64,000 nt of DNA from Clostridiales bacterium FE2011 (GCA_017569305.1 CP069418.1:1426001-1490000), one strand, 5' to 3'. Shown: positions 24,616 through 32,403, numbered from the stretch's first letter. Made by a program: numbers and translations. The notes: generated by a model from the sequence alone, not told the origin.

Positions 24616-25707
24616 ATGAATACCATCCTGTCCATCGGACCCCTGAACCTGACCCCCTACGGACTGGCAGTGCTGGCCGGCGTACTGGCCGGTGCATTGC
24701 TGTGCCTGCTGAACAAAAAGGTCTTTCAGCTCCTGCCGCTGACAATCCTGGGAGCGGTCGTCCTGGGGCATGCCTTCTGGACTTTCCTTCGTCTCGACGG
24801 CTATATGGATGAAATCAGTTCCTTCGCCTTCATGTTCCAGCCCTGGCTGGGCGGCTATACGCTTTACGGTGCCCTCATCGGCGGCACCCTTGGTGCGCTG
24901 GCCGGTGCGAAGCTGAGCGGCATCCGTCCCCTGGAAGCACTGGACACCCTGGCTCCCGCAGCCTGTGCAGTCCTCTTTTTCTGCCGTCTGGGAGAATACT
25001 ATACCGGCGAGGGTGTCGGCGCTGAAGCGCTGGAATCCCTCTCCTTCTTCCCCATTGCCAGCGAAGGGCTGAATTCCGGTTTCTGGCTGTACGCGGTCTG
25101 GTTCTGGGAAGCCATCGCCGCGCTGGTCATCCTGATCCTGCTGCTGTGCCGCCGGAAGAACGCCCGCGAAGGAGAGCTTACCGTCCTGTTCGTTACGCTG
25201 CTCGGTACCAGCCAGATCCTGCTGGAACAGTTCCGGAAAGACAACTTCGTCCGTCTGAATTCCTTCGTTCGTTTCACCCAGATCGCCGCGGTCCTGACCC
25301 TGCTGGCCCTGATGATCGTCCTGGTCATCCGCCGCAGGCCCGACCGGAAAAAGACCATCCTGAGCTTTGCGGTGCTCGTTGCCGCTGCCGGCGCGGTCGT
25401 AATGGCTGAGTTCGTGTTTGACAAGCCCCAGATGGAAACCCTGCTGTATATCGCGCTGGCCGCCACAGCCGTGCTGTTCGGCCTGATGCTCATCGCCTTC
25501 CGGGGGAAAGCCGGAAAGCTGCCCGCCGGCCTGTTCGGCCTGTTCACCGGCACGCTGATCCTGCTTTACCTGCTGGCCACGGTCGATCCGGATTCCTCCG
25601 GATTCCTGTACACCATTCTGCTGGACCTGATGATGCTGTCCTCCCTGACCGCCATCGGCGTCACCTTAATGACCTTGTACCATTCCGAATCTGCACTGGA
25701 AAAGTAA
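24616..25707 (+). CDS. Divergent Lgt-like membrane protein with C-terminal membrane extension
   Basis: 363 residues from ATG 24616. Residues 1-230 follow the Lgt plan: LTPYGLAVLAG, GGYTLYGALIGG (Lgt loop His replaced by Tyr), LDTLAPAACAVLFFCRLGEYYTGEG (Lgt: GRxGNFxNGE, with Asn replaced by Glu), and LLEQFRKDN (Lgt: RFxxExFRxxD, with the first Arg replaced by Gln). Residues 235-363 add about four more hydrophobic helices not found in Lgt. It shares the Asn-to-Glu change with the homologue at 3604-4623. Classical lipoprotein modification is therefore unlikely; a lipid-linked glycan role in concert with the adjacent secreted glycosidase is inferred. Confidence 0.72.
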   Translation: MNTILSIGPLNLTPYGLAVLAGVLAGALLCLLNKKVFQLLPLTILGAVVLGHAFWTFLRLDGYMDEISSFAFMFQPWLGGYTLYGALIGGTLGALAGAKLSGIRPLEALDTLAPAACAVLFFCRLGEYYTGEGVGAEALESLSFFPIASEGLNSGFWLYAVWFWEAIAALVILILLLCRRKNAREGELTVLFVTLLGTSQILLEQFRKDNFVRLNSFVRFTQIAAVLTLLALMIVLVIRRRPDRKKTILSFAVLVAAAGAVVMAEFVFDKPQMETLLYIALAATAVLFGLMLIAFRGKAGKLPAGLFGLFTGTLILLYLLATVDPDSSGFLYTILLDLMMLSSLTAIGVTLMTLYHSESALEK

Positions 25708-25735
25708 ATATGACCCTGACAAAGGAGGAACTCTT

Positions 25736-26863
25736 ATGTCCCAGAAGTCTTCCCCCGTCTATTTCACCGATTTCCGGACCGTAGCTGACGTCAGCCAGGG
25801 CGTCAAGCTCCAGAAGCTCTGCCGCCGGGCCGGAATAGACAAGATCGATTTTGCCGGGAAATTCGCTGCCATTAAAATGCACTTCGGTGAGTTGGGCAAC
25901 TTTGCCTATCTCCGGCCGAACTATGTCAAGGCAGTGGCAGACCTGATCAAGGAACTGGGCGGAAAGCCCTTCCTTACCGACTGCAACACCCTCTATCCCG
26001 GCAGCCGGAAAAACGCCGTAGACCATCTGTACAACGCAGAAGTCAACGGTTTTAACAGCGTGACCACCGGCTGCTACATCATCATCGGTGACGGGCTGAA
26101 GGGGACGGATGATATCACCGTACCGGTCCTCGGCGGTGAATACTGCAAGGAAGCCTATATCGGCCGTGCCCTCTACGACGCGGACATCATTATTTCCCTG
26201 AATCATTTCAAGGGTCATGAAATGGCCGGCTTCGGCGGTGCGGTCAAGAATCTCGGTATGGGCGGCGGCAGCCGGGCCGGGAAAATGCAGCAGCACAGCG
26301 ACGGCAAGCCGGTTGTTGACCAGGCCCTGTGCCGTTCCTGCCGCAAGTGCGCCCGGGAGTGCGGATCGGACGCCATCACCTATAAAAGCGGCAAGGCCTA
26401 TATCATGCAGGATATCTGCAAGGGCTGCGGCCGGTGCATCGGCGCCTGTGCCTTTGATGCCATCCATCCGTCTTTTGACACCGCGGCGGATATGCTGGGC
26501 CGCAAGATGGCAGAATACACCGCCGCGATCTGTGCCGGGAAGCCTTCCTTCCATATCACCCTGATCATGGATGTTTCCCCCAACTGCGACTGCCACGGGG
26601 AAAACGATGCGCCCATCCTGCCGAATATCGGCATGCTGGCCTCCTTTGATCCGGTAGCCCTGGACCAGGCCTGTGCGGATCTGTGCCTGGCCGCGGAACC
26701 GCTGCCCAACAGCCAGCTGTCTGACAACCTGGCAAAACCCGGCTGGAAGCATCATCACGATCACTTCAAGGACAGCAACCCGAACGTCAGCTGGCGGGAA
26801 ACCCTCGCCCACGGGGAAAAGATCGGCCTGGGTACCCGAACCTATGAACTGATCAAAATCTGA
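25736..26863 (+). CDS. DUF362 domain protein with two 4Fe-4S ferredoxin motifs
   Basis: 375 residues from ATG 25736 behind AGGAGG. Residues 1-190 are DUF362 (AAIKMHFGELGNFAYLRP, ISLNHFKGHEMAGFGGAVKNLGMG). Residues about 195-250 hold a 2[4Fe-4S] ferredoxin with clusters CRSCRKCARECGSDAI and CKGCGRCIGACAFDAI. The end returns to DUF362 (MDVSPNCDCHGENDAPILPNIG, DPVALDQACADL). Members are cytoplasmic, widespread in anaerobes, and of unknown reaction. Its transcript ends in a strong hairpin. Confidence 0.9.
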   Translation: MSQKSSPVYFTDFRTVADVSQGVKLQKLCRRAGIDKIDFAGKFAAIKMHFGELGNFAYLRPNYVKAVADLIKELGGKPFLTDCNTLYPGSRKNAVDHLYNAEVNGFNSVTTGCYIIIGDGLKGTDDITVPVLGGEYCKEAYIGRALYDADIIISLNHFKGHEMAGFGGAVKNLGMGGGSRAGKMQQHSDGKPVVDQALCRSCRKCARECGSDAITYKSGKAYIMQDICKGCGRCIGACAFDAIHPSFDTAADMLGRKMAEYTAAICAGKPSFHITLIMDVSPNCDCHGENDAPILPNIGMLASFDPVALDQACADLCLAAEPLPNSQLSDNLAKPGWKHHHDHFKDSNPNVSWRETLAHGEKIGLGTRTYELIKI

Positions 26864-26906
26864 TCAGCGCGAAATAATCAGAAAAATTCAGCATTTTGAA
26901 GTATTT

Positions 26907-26944
26907 AAGAGCTTTCTGCCCGTTTTCGGCAGAAAGCTCTTCTT
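26907..26944 (+). terminator. Terminator of the DUF362 gene
   Basis: A 14-bp stem, AAGAGCTTTCTGCC (26907-26920) with 26928-26941, is followed by a short T-rich tail. Confidence 0.9.
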
Positions 26945-26960
26945 ATTGACTATTTATGTC

Positions 26961-26989
26961 TTTGACTATCTTTGACTTTTAAGTATAAT
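26961..26989 (+). promoter_or_regulatory. CtsR operator overlapping the hsp20 sigma-A promoter
   Basis: TTTGACTATCTTTGACT (26961-26977) is, on the other strand, an exact fit to the CtsR heptad repeat RGTCAAANANRGTCAAA. The first half contains the -35 TTGACT (26962-26967); after 16 bases comes TATAAT (26984-26989). A third partial half-site (ATTGACT) starts at 26945. Repressor binding would block the promoter until heat shock. Confidence 0.85.
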
Positions 26990-27094
26990 ATAATCAGCAC
27001 AAGAAAGAGAGTGCGGTGGCCAGTGACCACGAAAAGTAATTCCCCGGAACCGCAATAAGCAACGGAACCGGATCAAAAGAATGGAGGGTTTTAT

Positions 27095-27550
27095 ATGAGT
27101 ACTTTCCTGCCTGCTGTTTTCGGTGAAAATATGATGGATCTGTTTGATGACTTCGACCGTGATTTCTTCCGCGGCTTCGGCCGTCCGGAAAGAGCGCTCT
27201 ACGGTAAGAACGCCGCCCGGATGATGAAAACCGACGTGAAGGAAACCGACGAAGGCTATGAGCTGGCGGTGGATCTGCCCGGTATGAAGAAGGATGAAAT
27301 TCATCTGGATCTTCAGAACGGCTATCTGACCATCTCCACCCAGAAGAACCTGGAGAACAAGGAAGAAAAGAACGGCAAGCTGCTCCGCCAGGAGCGGTAT
27401 ACCGGCACTATGCAGCGCAGCTTCTACGTGGGCGACAACCTGACAGAGGAGGATGTGCAGGCCAAATACGAAGACGGTGTCCTGACCGTCAAGCTTCCCA
27501 AGAAGGAAGCCAAGAAGGATCCCGAAAAGAAACAAATCCTCATTGCATAA
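27095..27550 (+). CDS. Small heat-shock protein, Hsp20 family
   Basis: 151 residues from ATG 27095 behind GGAGGG. An N-terminal arm rich in Phe and Asp (MDLFDDFDRDFFRGFG) leads to an alpha-crystallin domain (about 45-140): MKTDVKETDEGYELAVDLPG, SFYVGDNLTEEDVQAKYEDGVLTVKLPK. The C-terminus ends in KKQILIA with the IxI-type motif used for oligomer assembly. It is an ATP-independent holdase that protects unfolded proteins. Regulation by CtsR is indicated by the operator upstream. The 5' untranslated leader is about 100 bases. Confidence 0.95.
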   Translation: MSTFLPAVFGENMMDLFDDFDRDFFRGFGRPERALYGKNAARMMKTDVKETDEGYELAVDLPGMKKDEIHLDLQNGYLTISTQKNLENKEEKNGKLLRQERYTGTMQRSFYVGDNLTEEDVQAKYEDGVLTVKLPKKEAKKDPEKKQILIA

Positions 27551-27562
27551 TCTCCAACCAAC

Positions 27563-27598
27563 AAAGGAGCGGCTCTCTGAGCCGCTCCTTTTATTTTT
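27563..27598 (+). terminator. Terminator of hsp20
   Basis: AAAGGAGCGGCTC (27563-27575) pairs with GAGCCGCTCCTTT, followed by T-rich sequence. Confidence 0.9.
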
Positions 27599-27611
27599 CA
27601 GTTTTTCTCAC

Positions 27612-27706
27612 ATCCGGCGTCAGCCGGATATTTCATATCGCGAAGCGATATTTCACATTGAGCCGCAAGCGGCTCAATATTTCATACTGCCGAAGGCAGT
27701 ATTTCA
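27612..27706. repeat. Array of four mini-hairpins separated by ATTTCA
   Basis: Four short inverted repeats of different sequence stand in series: 27612-27629, 27635-27651 (loop GAA), 27657-27678 (10-bp stem, loop AA) and 27684-27702 (loop GAA). Each is followed by the same hexamer ATTTCA (27630, 27650, 27679, 27701). It fills the spacer between the convergent hsp20 and thioredoxin-reductase genes. No coding role is seen; the family has no name known to me. Confidence 0.75.
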
Positions 27707-27723
27707 TTTTCAACCGGACTTCT

Positions 27724-28638
27724 TCACAGACTATCGATATACTTGCAGGCTGCCAGCGCTGCTGTCGCACCGTCCGCCGCCGCGGTAGTCAGCTGACGTA
27801 CCGTCTTGCTGCGGCAGTCACCCGCCACAAAGACGCCGGGGGTCTTTGTCTCGCAGCGCTCATCGCTGTCAAAGTATCCCCACTTGTTCAGATCCGCCAG
27901 ATGCGCGAAAGCATCGTTTTCCGGAATCAGGCCGATGGCAACAAACAGGCCGTCACAGGCAACCTGCCGTTCTTCCCCGCCGTCCTGCGGCTTCACGGTC
28001 ACGCTCCGGAGAATGCCCTCCTCCGTGTTCAGGCCTGTGATCTTCACGCCGGTGTATTTTTCCACATTCGGACGGCTGAACAGGATCTCCTGCAGCTTCT
28101 TTTCACCGGTGAAATCCGGCAGGTCCTGCAGCATGATCACCTTTTCACACTTGCCGGACAGCAGGATCGCCTCCTGCAGGGCGGAGTTTCCGCCGCCGGC
28201 CACGCATACGGTTTTTCCGGTATAGAAATCCCCGTCGCACACGGCGCAGAAGCTGATGCCCTCGCCCACCAGCTCGTTTTCACCCGGCAGGCCCAGCATC
28301 CGGTGCTTCACGCCCGCCGCCACAATAACAGCCTTTGCGTCCCGCTCCAGGCCGTCGTCTGTAAATACCCGCTTATAGTCCCCGTGATCTTCGATCCGGA
28401 CAACCTCCGCCAGGTCCACTTCCGCGCCCTGGTTCATGATCTGGTCCAGCAGCGCCTCGGCGTATTCATTGCCGCTCATCTGGGCGGTACCCGGCCAGTT
28501 TTCCACCTTGGGGCTGTAGGTAATCTGTCCGCCGAAACCGTGCTTTTCCAGCACCAGTGCGTTCTTTCCGTTCCGCTGCGCGTACAGCGCGGCTGTCATG
28601 CCCGCGGGGCCTCCGCCGATCACGATGATATCCGTCAT
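27724..28638 (-). CDS. trxB: Thioredoxin reductase family FAD-dependent oxidoreductase
   Basis: 304 residues from ATG 28638 (AAAGGATGGGTG upstream). FAD-binding N-terminus IIVIGGGPAGMTAALYAQRNG, redox centre FCAVCDGDFYTG (CxxC near residue 132), NAD(P)-binding VAGGGNSALQEAILLS, and C-terminal GVFVAGDCRSK plus RQLTTAAADGATAA. It passes electrons from NAD(P)H to thioredoxin or glutaredoxin-like partners. The gene lies just downstream of nrdD on the same strand; NrdD here carries its own redoxin domain, which is a plausible partner. A terminator-like hairpin stands right before its ribosome binding site. Confidence 0.9.
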   Translation of the reverse strand: MTDIIVIGGGPAGMTAALYAQRNGKNALVLEKHGFGGQITYSPKVENWPGTAQMSGNEYAEALLDQIMNQGAEVDLAEVVRIEDHGDYKRVFTDDGLERDAKAVIVAAGVKHRMLGLPGENELVGEGISFCAVCDGDFYTGKTVCVAGGGNSALQEAILLSGKCEKVIMLQDLPDFTGEKKLQEILFSRPNVEKYTGVKITGLNTEEGILRSVTVKPQDGGEERQVACDGLFVAIGLIPENDAFAHLADLNKWGYFDSDERCETKTPGVFVAGDCRSKTVRQLTTAAADGATAALAACKYIDSL

Positions 28639-28655
28639 TTTTCACCCATCCTTTG

Positions 28656-28682
28656 AAAAAGGGACGCGCCGCGTCCCTTTTT
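28656..28682 (-). terminator. Terminator-like hairpin between nrdD and trxB
   Basis: AAAGGGACGC (28658-28667) pairs with GCGTCCCTTT (28671-28680); the minus-strand side continues in TTTTT. It ends only about 18 bases before the trxB start codon, so trxB transcripts must cross it, whether from nrdD or from a promoter in 28686-28769. Confidence 0.7.
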
Positions 28683-28733
28683 CTCATTTTGTAATCCTAT
28701 CGGAGTGGAACGAAAACCATAATCCGGTTTCCG

Positions 28734-28768
28734 ACTTCCTACCTCCTACTTCCTACCTCATGCCTCTT
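28734..28768. repeat. Degenerate heptanucleotide repeat, five units
   Basis: Units read ACTTCCT, ACCTCCT, ACTTCCT, ACCTCAT, GCCTCTT, in unbroken 7-bp register, ending one base from the nrdD stop codon. Confidence 0.7.
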
Positions 28769-28769
28769 A

Positions 28770-31187
28770 TTATCCGACCTGTTTTGCCGTCAGCATACCC
28801 TTGATTTCGGATACACCCTTGTACTTGGTGTATTCATCGGGATTCTGGCCGAGCACCACCAGCGTGGGCGCCTGCTTCACACCGTACTGGTTGGTCAGTT
28901 CGGGATTGTCCGTCGCCAGCACCTTCTTGAACAGGAAGCCGGCCTTCTCCAGCATACTGATTGCCAGCTTGCAGTTGGGGCAGGTGGCACTGACAAACAG
29001 GATCGCGCGGGCACAGTTGCAGCCCTTGTTTTCCTTCTCAGGCTGGGCAGCGGGCTCTTCCTTCACGGGTTCGGCAGCCGGTGCGGTGGCCATCACAGGG
29101 CCGGTATGGGTCAGGCGGCTGTGACCGATGTCATAAACCTTGCGGTCTTTGAATTCCTGGGCCTTGCCGTCGTTCCAGTTCTGCACAGGACGATAGTAAC
29201 CGGTGATCCGGCTGTAAACCTCGGTCTTCTGTCCGCAGTGGGGGCAGGTGTACTGCTCGCCGCTCAGATAGCCGTGGTCCTTGCAGACGGAGTAGGTGGG
29301 GCTCATCGTGTAGTAGGGCAGCTTATAGTTTTCCGCGATCTTGCGGACCAGGTTTGCGGCTGCCTTCCAGTCCGGCAGCTTCTCACCCAGGAAGGCGTGG
29401 AAGACAGTACCGGAGGTGTACAGGGTCTGCAGCTCATCCTGCACGTCCAGTGCGGAGAAGATGTCCTCGCTGTAGCCTACGGGCAGGTGGCTGGAGTTGG
29501 TATAGTAGGGCGTACCGTTCATGTTCGCGGTGATGATGTCCGGATACTGCTCCTTGTCATGCTTCGCGAAACGGTAGGTGGTGGATTCGGCCGGGGTCGC
29601 TTCCAGGTTGTACAGATCGCCGTACTGTTCCTGGTAGTCGCTCAGGCGCTCCCGCATATGGTTCAGCACGTCCTGGGCAAACTTCTGCGCTTCAGGATGG
29701 GTCAGGTCCTTCTTCAGCCAGTTGGCGTTCAGGGCCGCTTCATTCATACCCACCAGGCCGATGGTGCTGAAGTGGTTGCTGAAGGTGCCCAGGTAGCGCT
29801 TGGTGTAGGGATACAGGCCGCCGTCCAGCAGCTTGGTGATCACCGTACGCTTGGTCTTCAGGCTGCGGGCCGCAACGTCCATCAGGTGATCCAGCTTGGC
29901 GTAGAATTCCTTCTCGTCAGCGGCTTCATAGGCCAGGCGGGGCATATTGATGGTCACAACGCCGATGGAACCGGTGGATTCGCCGCTGCCGAAGAAACCG
30001 CCGCTCTTCTTGCGCAGTTCACGCAGGTCGAGACGCAGGCGGCAGCACATGCTGCGCACGTCGCTGGGCTCCATGTCGGAGTTGATGTAGTTGCTGAAGT
30101 AGGGGGTGCCGTACTTGGCGGTCATCTCAAACAGCAGCCGGTTGTTTTCGGTTTCGGACCAGTCGAAGTCCCGGGTAATGGAATAGGTGGGAATCGGATA
30201 CTGGAAGCCGCGGCCGTTGGCGTCGCCTTCAATCATGATTTCGATGAAGGCCTTGTTGACCATATCCATTTCCTTCTGGCACTCGCCATAGGTGAAGTCC
30301 ATTTCCTTGCCGCCGATGATGGCCGGCAGGTTTTCCAGGTCCTTCGGGCAGGTCCAGTCAAGGGTAATGTTGGAGAAGGGTGCCTGGGTACCCCAGCGGC
30401 TTGGGGTGTTCACACCGTAGATGAAGCTCTGGATGCACTGCTTGACTTCCTTCTGGGACAGGTTGTCAATCCGGACGAAGGGAGCCAGGTAGGTATCAAA
30501 GCTGGAGAAAGCTTGAGCGCCGGCCCACTCGTTCTGCATGATGCCCAGGAAGTTCACCATCTGGTTGCACAGGGTGGACAGATGGCTGGCCGGAGAGCTG
30601 GTGATCTTGCCTGGAACGCCGCCGAGGCCTTCCTGGATCAGCTGCTTCAGGCTCCAGCCGGCGCAGTAGCCGGTCAGCATGCTCAGGTCGTGGATATGAA
30701 TCGCGGCGCTGCGGTGGGCTTCAGCGATCTCATTGTCATAGATCTCGCTCAGCCAGTAGTTGGCCGTGATGGCACCGGAGTTGGACAGAATCAGGCCGCC
30801 GACAGAATAGGTGACGGTGGAGTTTTCCTTCACGCGCCAGTCGTTGATGCGGAGATAGTTGTCCACCAGGTCCTTATAGTTCAGAAGGGCGGAGTTGACG
30901 TTACGGACTTTCTCCCGCTGTTTGCGGTACAGAATGTAGGCCTTGGCCACGTCGGCATAACCCGCTTCGGACAGCACCTTTTCGACGCAGTCCTGGATGG
31001 TTTCCACCGCGATTTTATCGTCGTGGATCAGCGGTTCATACTCCGCGGTAACCCGCAGGGCCAGCATGTCGATCACGCTGGGATGATACTGTTTTCCCAG
31101 AGCTTCGAACGCTTTGGTGATGGCTTTTGAGATTTTGCCGATCTCAAAATCCGTGATTTTTCCGTCTCTTTTGACAACCTGATACAT
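28770..31187 (-). CDS. nrdD: Anaerobic ribonucleoside-triphosphate reductase with fused C-terminal redoxin domain
   Basis: 805 residues from ATG 31187 (AAGGGAG upstream). Residues 1-95 are an ATP-cone (VVKRDGKITDFEIGKI). The barrel carries GYCAGW and SMCCRLRLDL cysteines, a Cys-rich zinc site (635-651) and the glycyl-radical motif RITGYYRPVQNWN with Gly663. After an Ala/Pro/Glu-rich linker (700-721) comes a thioredoxin/glutaredoxin-like domain (722-805) with CPNC at 736-739 and the cis-Pro segment QAPTLVV. The enzyme makes deoxynucleotides without oxygen. A fused redoxin suggests reduction by thiols rather than formate. No nrdG activase lies in the window. NrdR boxes lie upstream. Confidence 0.95.
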   Translation of the reverse strand: MYQVVKRDGKITDFEIGKISKAITKAFEALGKQYHPSVIDMLALRVTAEYEPLIHDDKIAVETIQDCVEKVLSEAGYADVAKAYILYRKQREKVRNVNSALLNYKDLVDNYLRINDWRVKENSTVTYSVGGLILSNSGAITANYWLSEIYDNEIAEAHRSAAIHIHDLSMLTGYCAGWSLKQLIQEGLGGVPGKITSSPASHLSTLCNQMVNFLGIMQNEWAGAQAFSSFDTYLAPFVRIDNLSQKEVKQCIQSFIYGVNTPSRWGTQAPFSNITLDWTCPKDLENLPAIIGGKEMDFTYGECQKEMDMVNKAFIEIMIEGDANGRGFQYPIPTYSITRDFDWSETENNRLLFEMTAKYGTPYFSNYINSDMEPSDVRSMCCRLRLDLRELRKKSGGFFGSGESTGSIGVVTINMPRLAYEAADEKEFYAKLDHLMDVAARSLKTKRTVITKLLDGGLYPYTKRYLGTFSNHFSTIGLVGMNEAALNANWLKKDLTHPEAQKFAQDVLNHMRERLSDYQEQYGDLYNLEATPAESTTYRFAKHDKEQYPDIITANMNGTPYYTNSSHLPVGYSEDIFSALDVQDELQTLYTSGTVFHAFLGEKLPDWKAAANLVRKIAENYKLPYYTMSPTYSVCKDHGYLSGEQYTCPHCGQKTEVYSRITGYYRPVQNWNDGKAQEFKDRKVYDIGHSRLTHTGPVMATAPAAEPVKEEPAAQPEKENKGCNCARAILFVSATCPNCKLAISMLEKAGFLFKKVLATDNPELTNQYGVKQAPTLVVLGQNPDEYTKYKGVSEIKGMLTAKQVG

Positions 31188-31255
31188 AACTAAGCGCTCC
31201 CTTGTTTCCTCTTATTTGTTGTTTTTGACAGTCAGAAATACCCTATATTTTTTGC

Positions 31256-31333
31256 TCACTAAATATAGCATGCCCCTCCCGGGAAAGTCAATATGTTGTG
31301 AAAGATTTTCATAAAAATACCTATATCTTGTGC
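31256..31333 (-). promoter_or_regulatory. Three NrdR boxes on the nrdD promoter
   Basis: The minus-strand promoter is TTGACT (31291-31286), 18-base spacer, TATATT (31267-31262). Three 16-bp sites match the NrdR core CwAtATaTwG at 9 of 10 positions: 31256-31271 (CTAAATATAG, on the -10), 31286-31301 (CAATATGTTG, on the -35) and 31318-31333 (CTATATCTTG, upstream). Centres are 30 and 32 bases apart, the three-turn spacing usual for NrdR. Confidence 0.8.
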
Positions 31334-31420
31334 ATCCCATGATTTTCAAGGTTTCCAGGCTTTCATGGCTGTACGCACAAAAAAAGCAATGATATAATAC
31401 TGGATACGAGGTGGTTTTTG

Positions 31421-32353
31421 ATGATCAGTTTCTCCGTCACCTTCAGCAATGTGCTGCTCATGCTCCTGTATCTTCTGCCCGGTTTTTTCATGTGCAAAGT
31501 CAAAAAAGTGAAACCAGATCATCTGAGCAGTATCAGCGTCATCCTGCTCTATATCTGCGGATACGCCCTGTATGTGAACGCCCTGTACGGGCTGGATCCT
31601 TCTCCCGCCCTTTTTGCGAAGATGGGGCTCTTCCTGCTCTTCGCCCTGGCCGGGGAAACGCTGCTGATGCTGCTGATCCTCCTGATCCTGGGCAAGGAAA
31701 AAAGGAAGGTATTCGCCCTGCGGATGCTGTCCATCGCGGCCGTCATGGGCAATGTGGGCTTTTTCGGCATGCCGGTGGTCCGCGCCCTTTTCCCGGAGGC
31801 ACCGGAAGCCGCGGTTTACTCCTCCATGTTTAACGCCGCCCTGAATATCCTGGCCTGGACTGTCGGCGTTTTCACCCTGACCGGGGAGAAAAAGCATATC
31901 TCCCTGAAGGCCGCCCTGGTAAACCCCTCCATGCTGGCCGTCTTCACGGGTATGATCCTGTGCCTCCTGAATGCCAAAGACTGGCTTCCCGATATCCTGC
32001 GCACCGGCTTCAGCACCCTGGGTGCCATGTCCACCCCGCTGTGCATGATCATCCTCGGTGTCCGGCTGGCCACCATGAATTTCAAAGCCCTCTTCACCAC
32101 AAAGCTGGCCTGGCTGATCTCCGCCGGCAAACTGCTGGTGTTCCCGCTCTTCTGTTACCTGCTTGTGCTTCCCTTCCCGCTTGATCCTGTATTCAAGGGC
32201 AGCATCCTGATCCTGGCCGGCACTCCATGTGCCAGCATCCTGCTGAACCTCGCCGAGATCCATCACAACGGCCAGGAACTGGCCGCCAACTGCGCTCTCC
32301 TCTCCACCCTGCTGAGCATCCTCACCATTCCGCTGCTCAGCCTGCTGGTATAA
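31421..32353 (+). CDS. AEC-family transporter (auxin efflux carrier / malate permease-like)
   Basis: 310 residues from ATG 31421 with GAGGTGG upstream; a TTG directly before it is in frame. Ten hydrophobic segments and the family blocks AVMGNVGFFGMPVVRALFP, NPSMLAVFTGMILCLL, LGAMSTPLCMIILGVRLA and LILAGTPCASILLNLAE place it in the AEC (PF03547) family. These carriers move organic acids or amphipathic anions across the membrane; the substrate cannot be told. TATAAT at 31393-31398 is its probable -10. It is divergent from nrdD. Confidence 0.9.
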   Translation: MISFSVTFSNVLLMLLYLLPGFFMCKVKKVKPDHLSSISVILLYICGYALYVNALYGLDPSPALFAKMGLFLLFALAGETLLMLLILLILGKEKRKVFALRMLSIAAVMGNVGFFGMPVVRALFPEAPEAAVYSSMFNAALNILAWTVGVFTLTGEKKHISLKAALVNPSMLAVFTGMILCLLNAKDWLPDILRTGFSTLGAMSTPLCMIILGVRLATMNFKALFTTKLAWLISAGKLLVFPLFCYLLVLPFPLDPVFKGSILILAGTPCASILLNLAEIHHNGQELAANCALLSTLLSILTIPLLSLLV

Positions 32354-32365
32354 TATATAGAAGCA

Positions 32366-32401
32366 ACAGCCTGGCTTTGCAAAAGCCAGGCTGTATTTTT
32401 C
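32366..32401 (+). terminator. Terminator of the AEC transporter gene
   Basis: ACAGCCTGGCTT (32366-32377) pairs with AAGCCAGGCTGT (32383-32394), followed by ATTTTTC. Confidence 0.9.
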
Positions 32402-32403
32402 AT

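Noticed and set aside
27612-27706. A CRISPR array
   Set aside because: Stems differ from one another, linkers are only about 6 bases, and there are no spacers or cas genes.
27543-27788. An 81-codon plus-strand gene after hsp20
   Set aside because: It spans the hsp20 terminator and the hairpin array; no signals or similarity.
29106-31130. A 674-codon open frame on the plus strand antisense to nrdD
   Set aside because: Mirror of the strongly biased nrdD codons; no ribosome binding site, no domain, and nrdD is certain.
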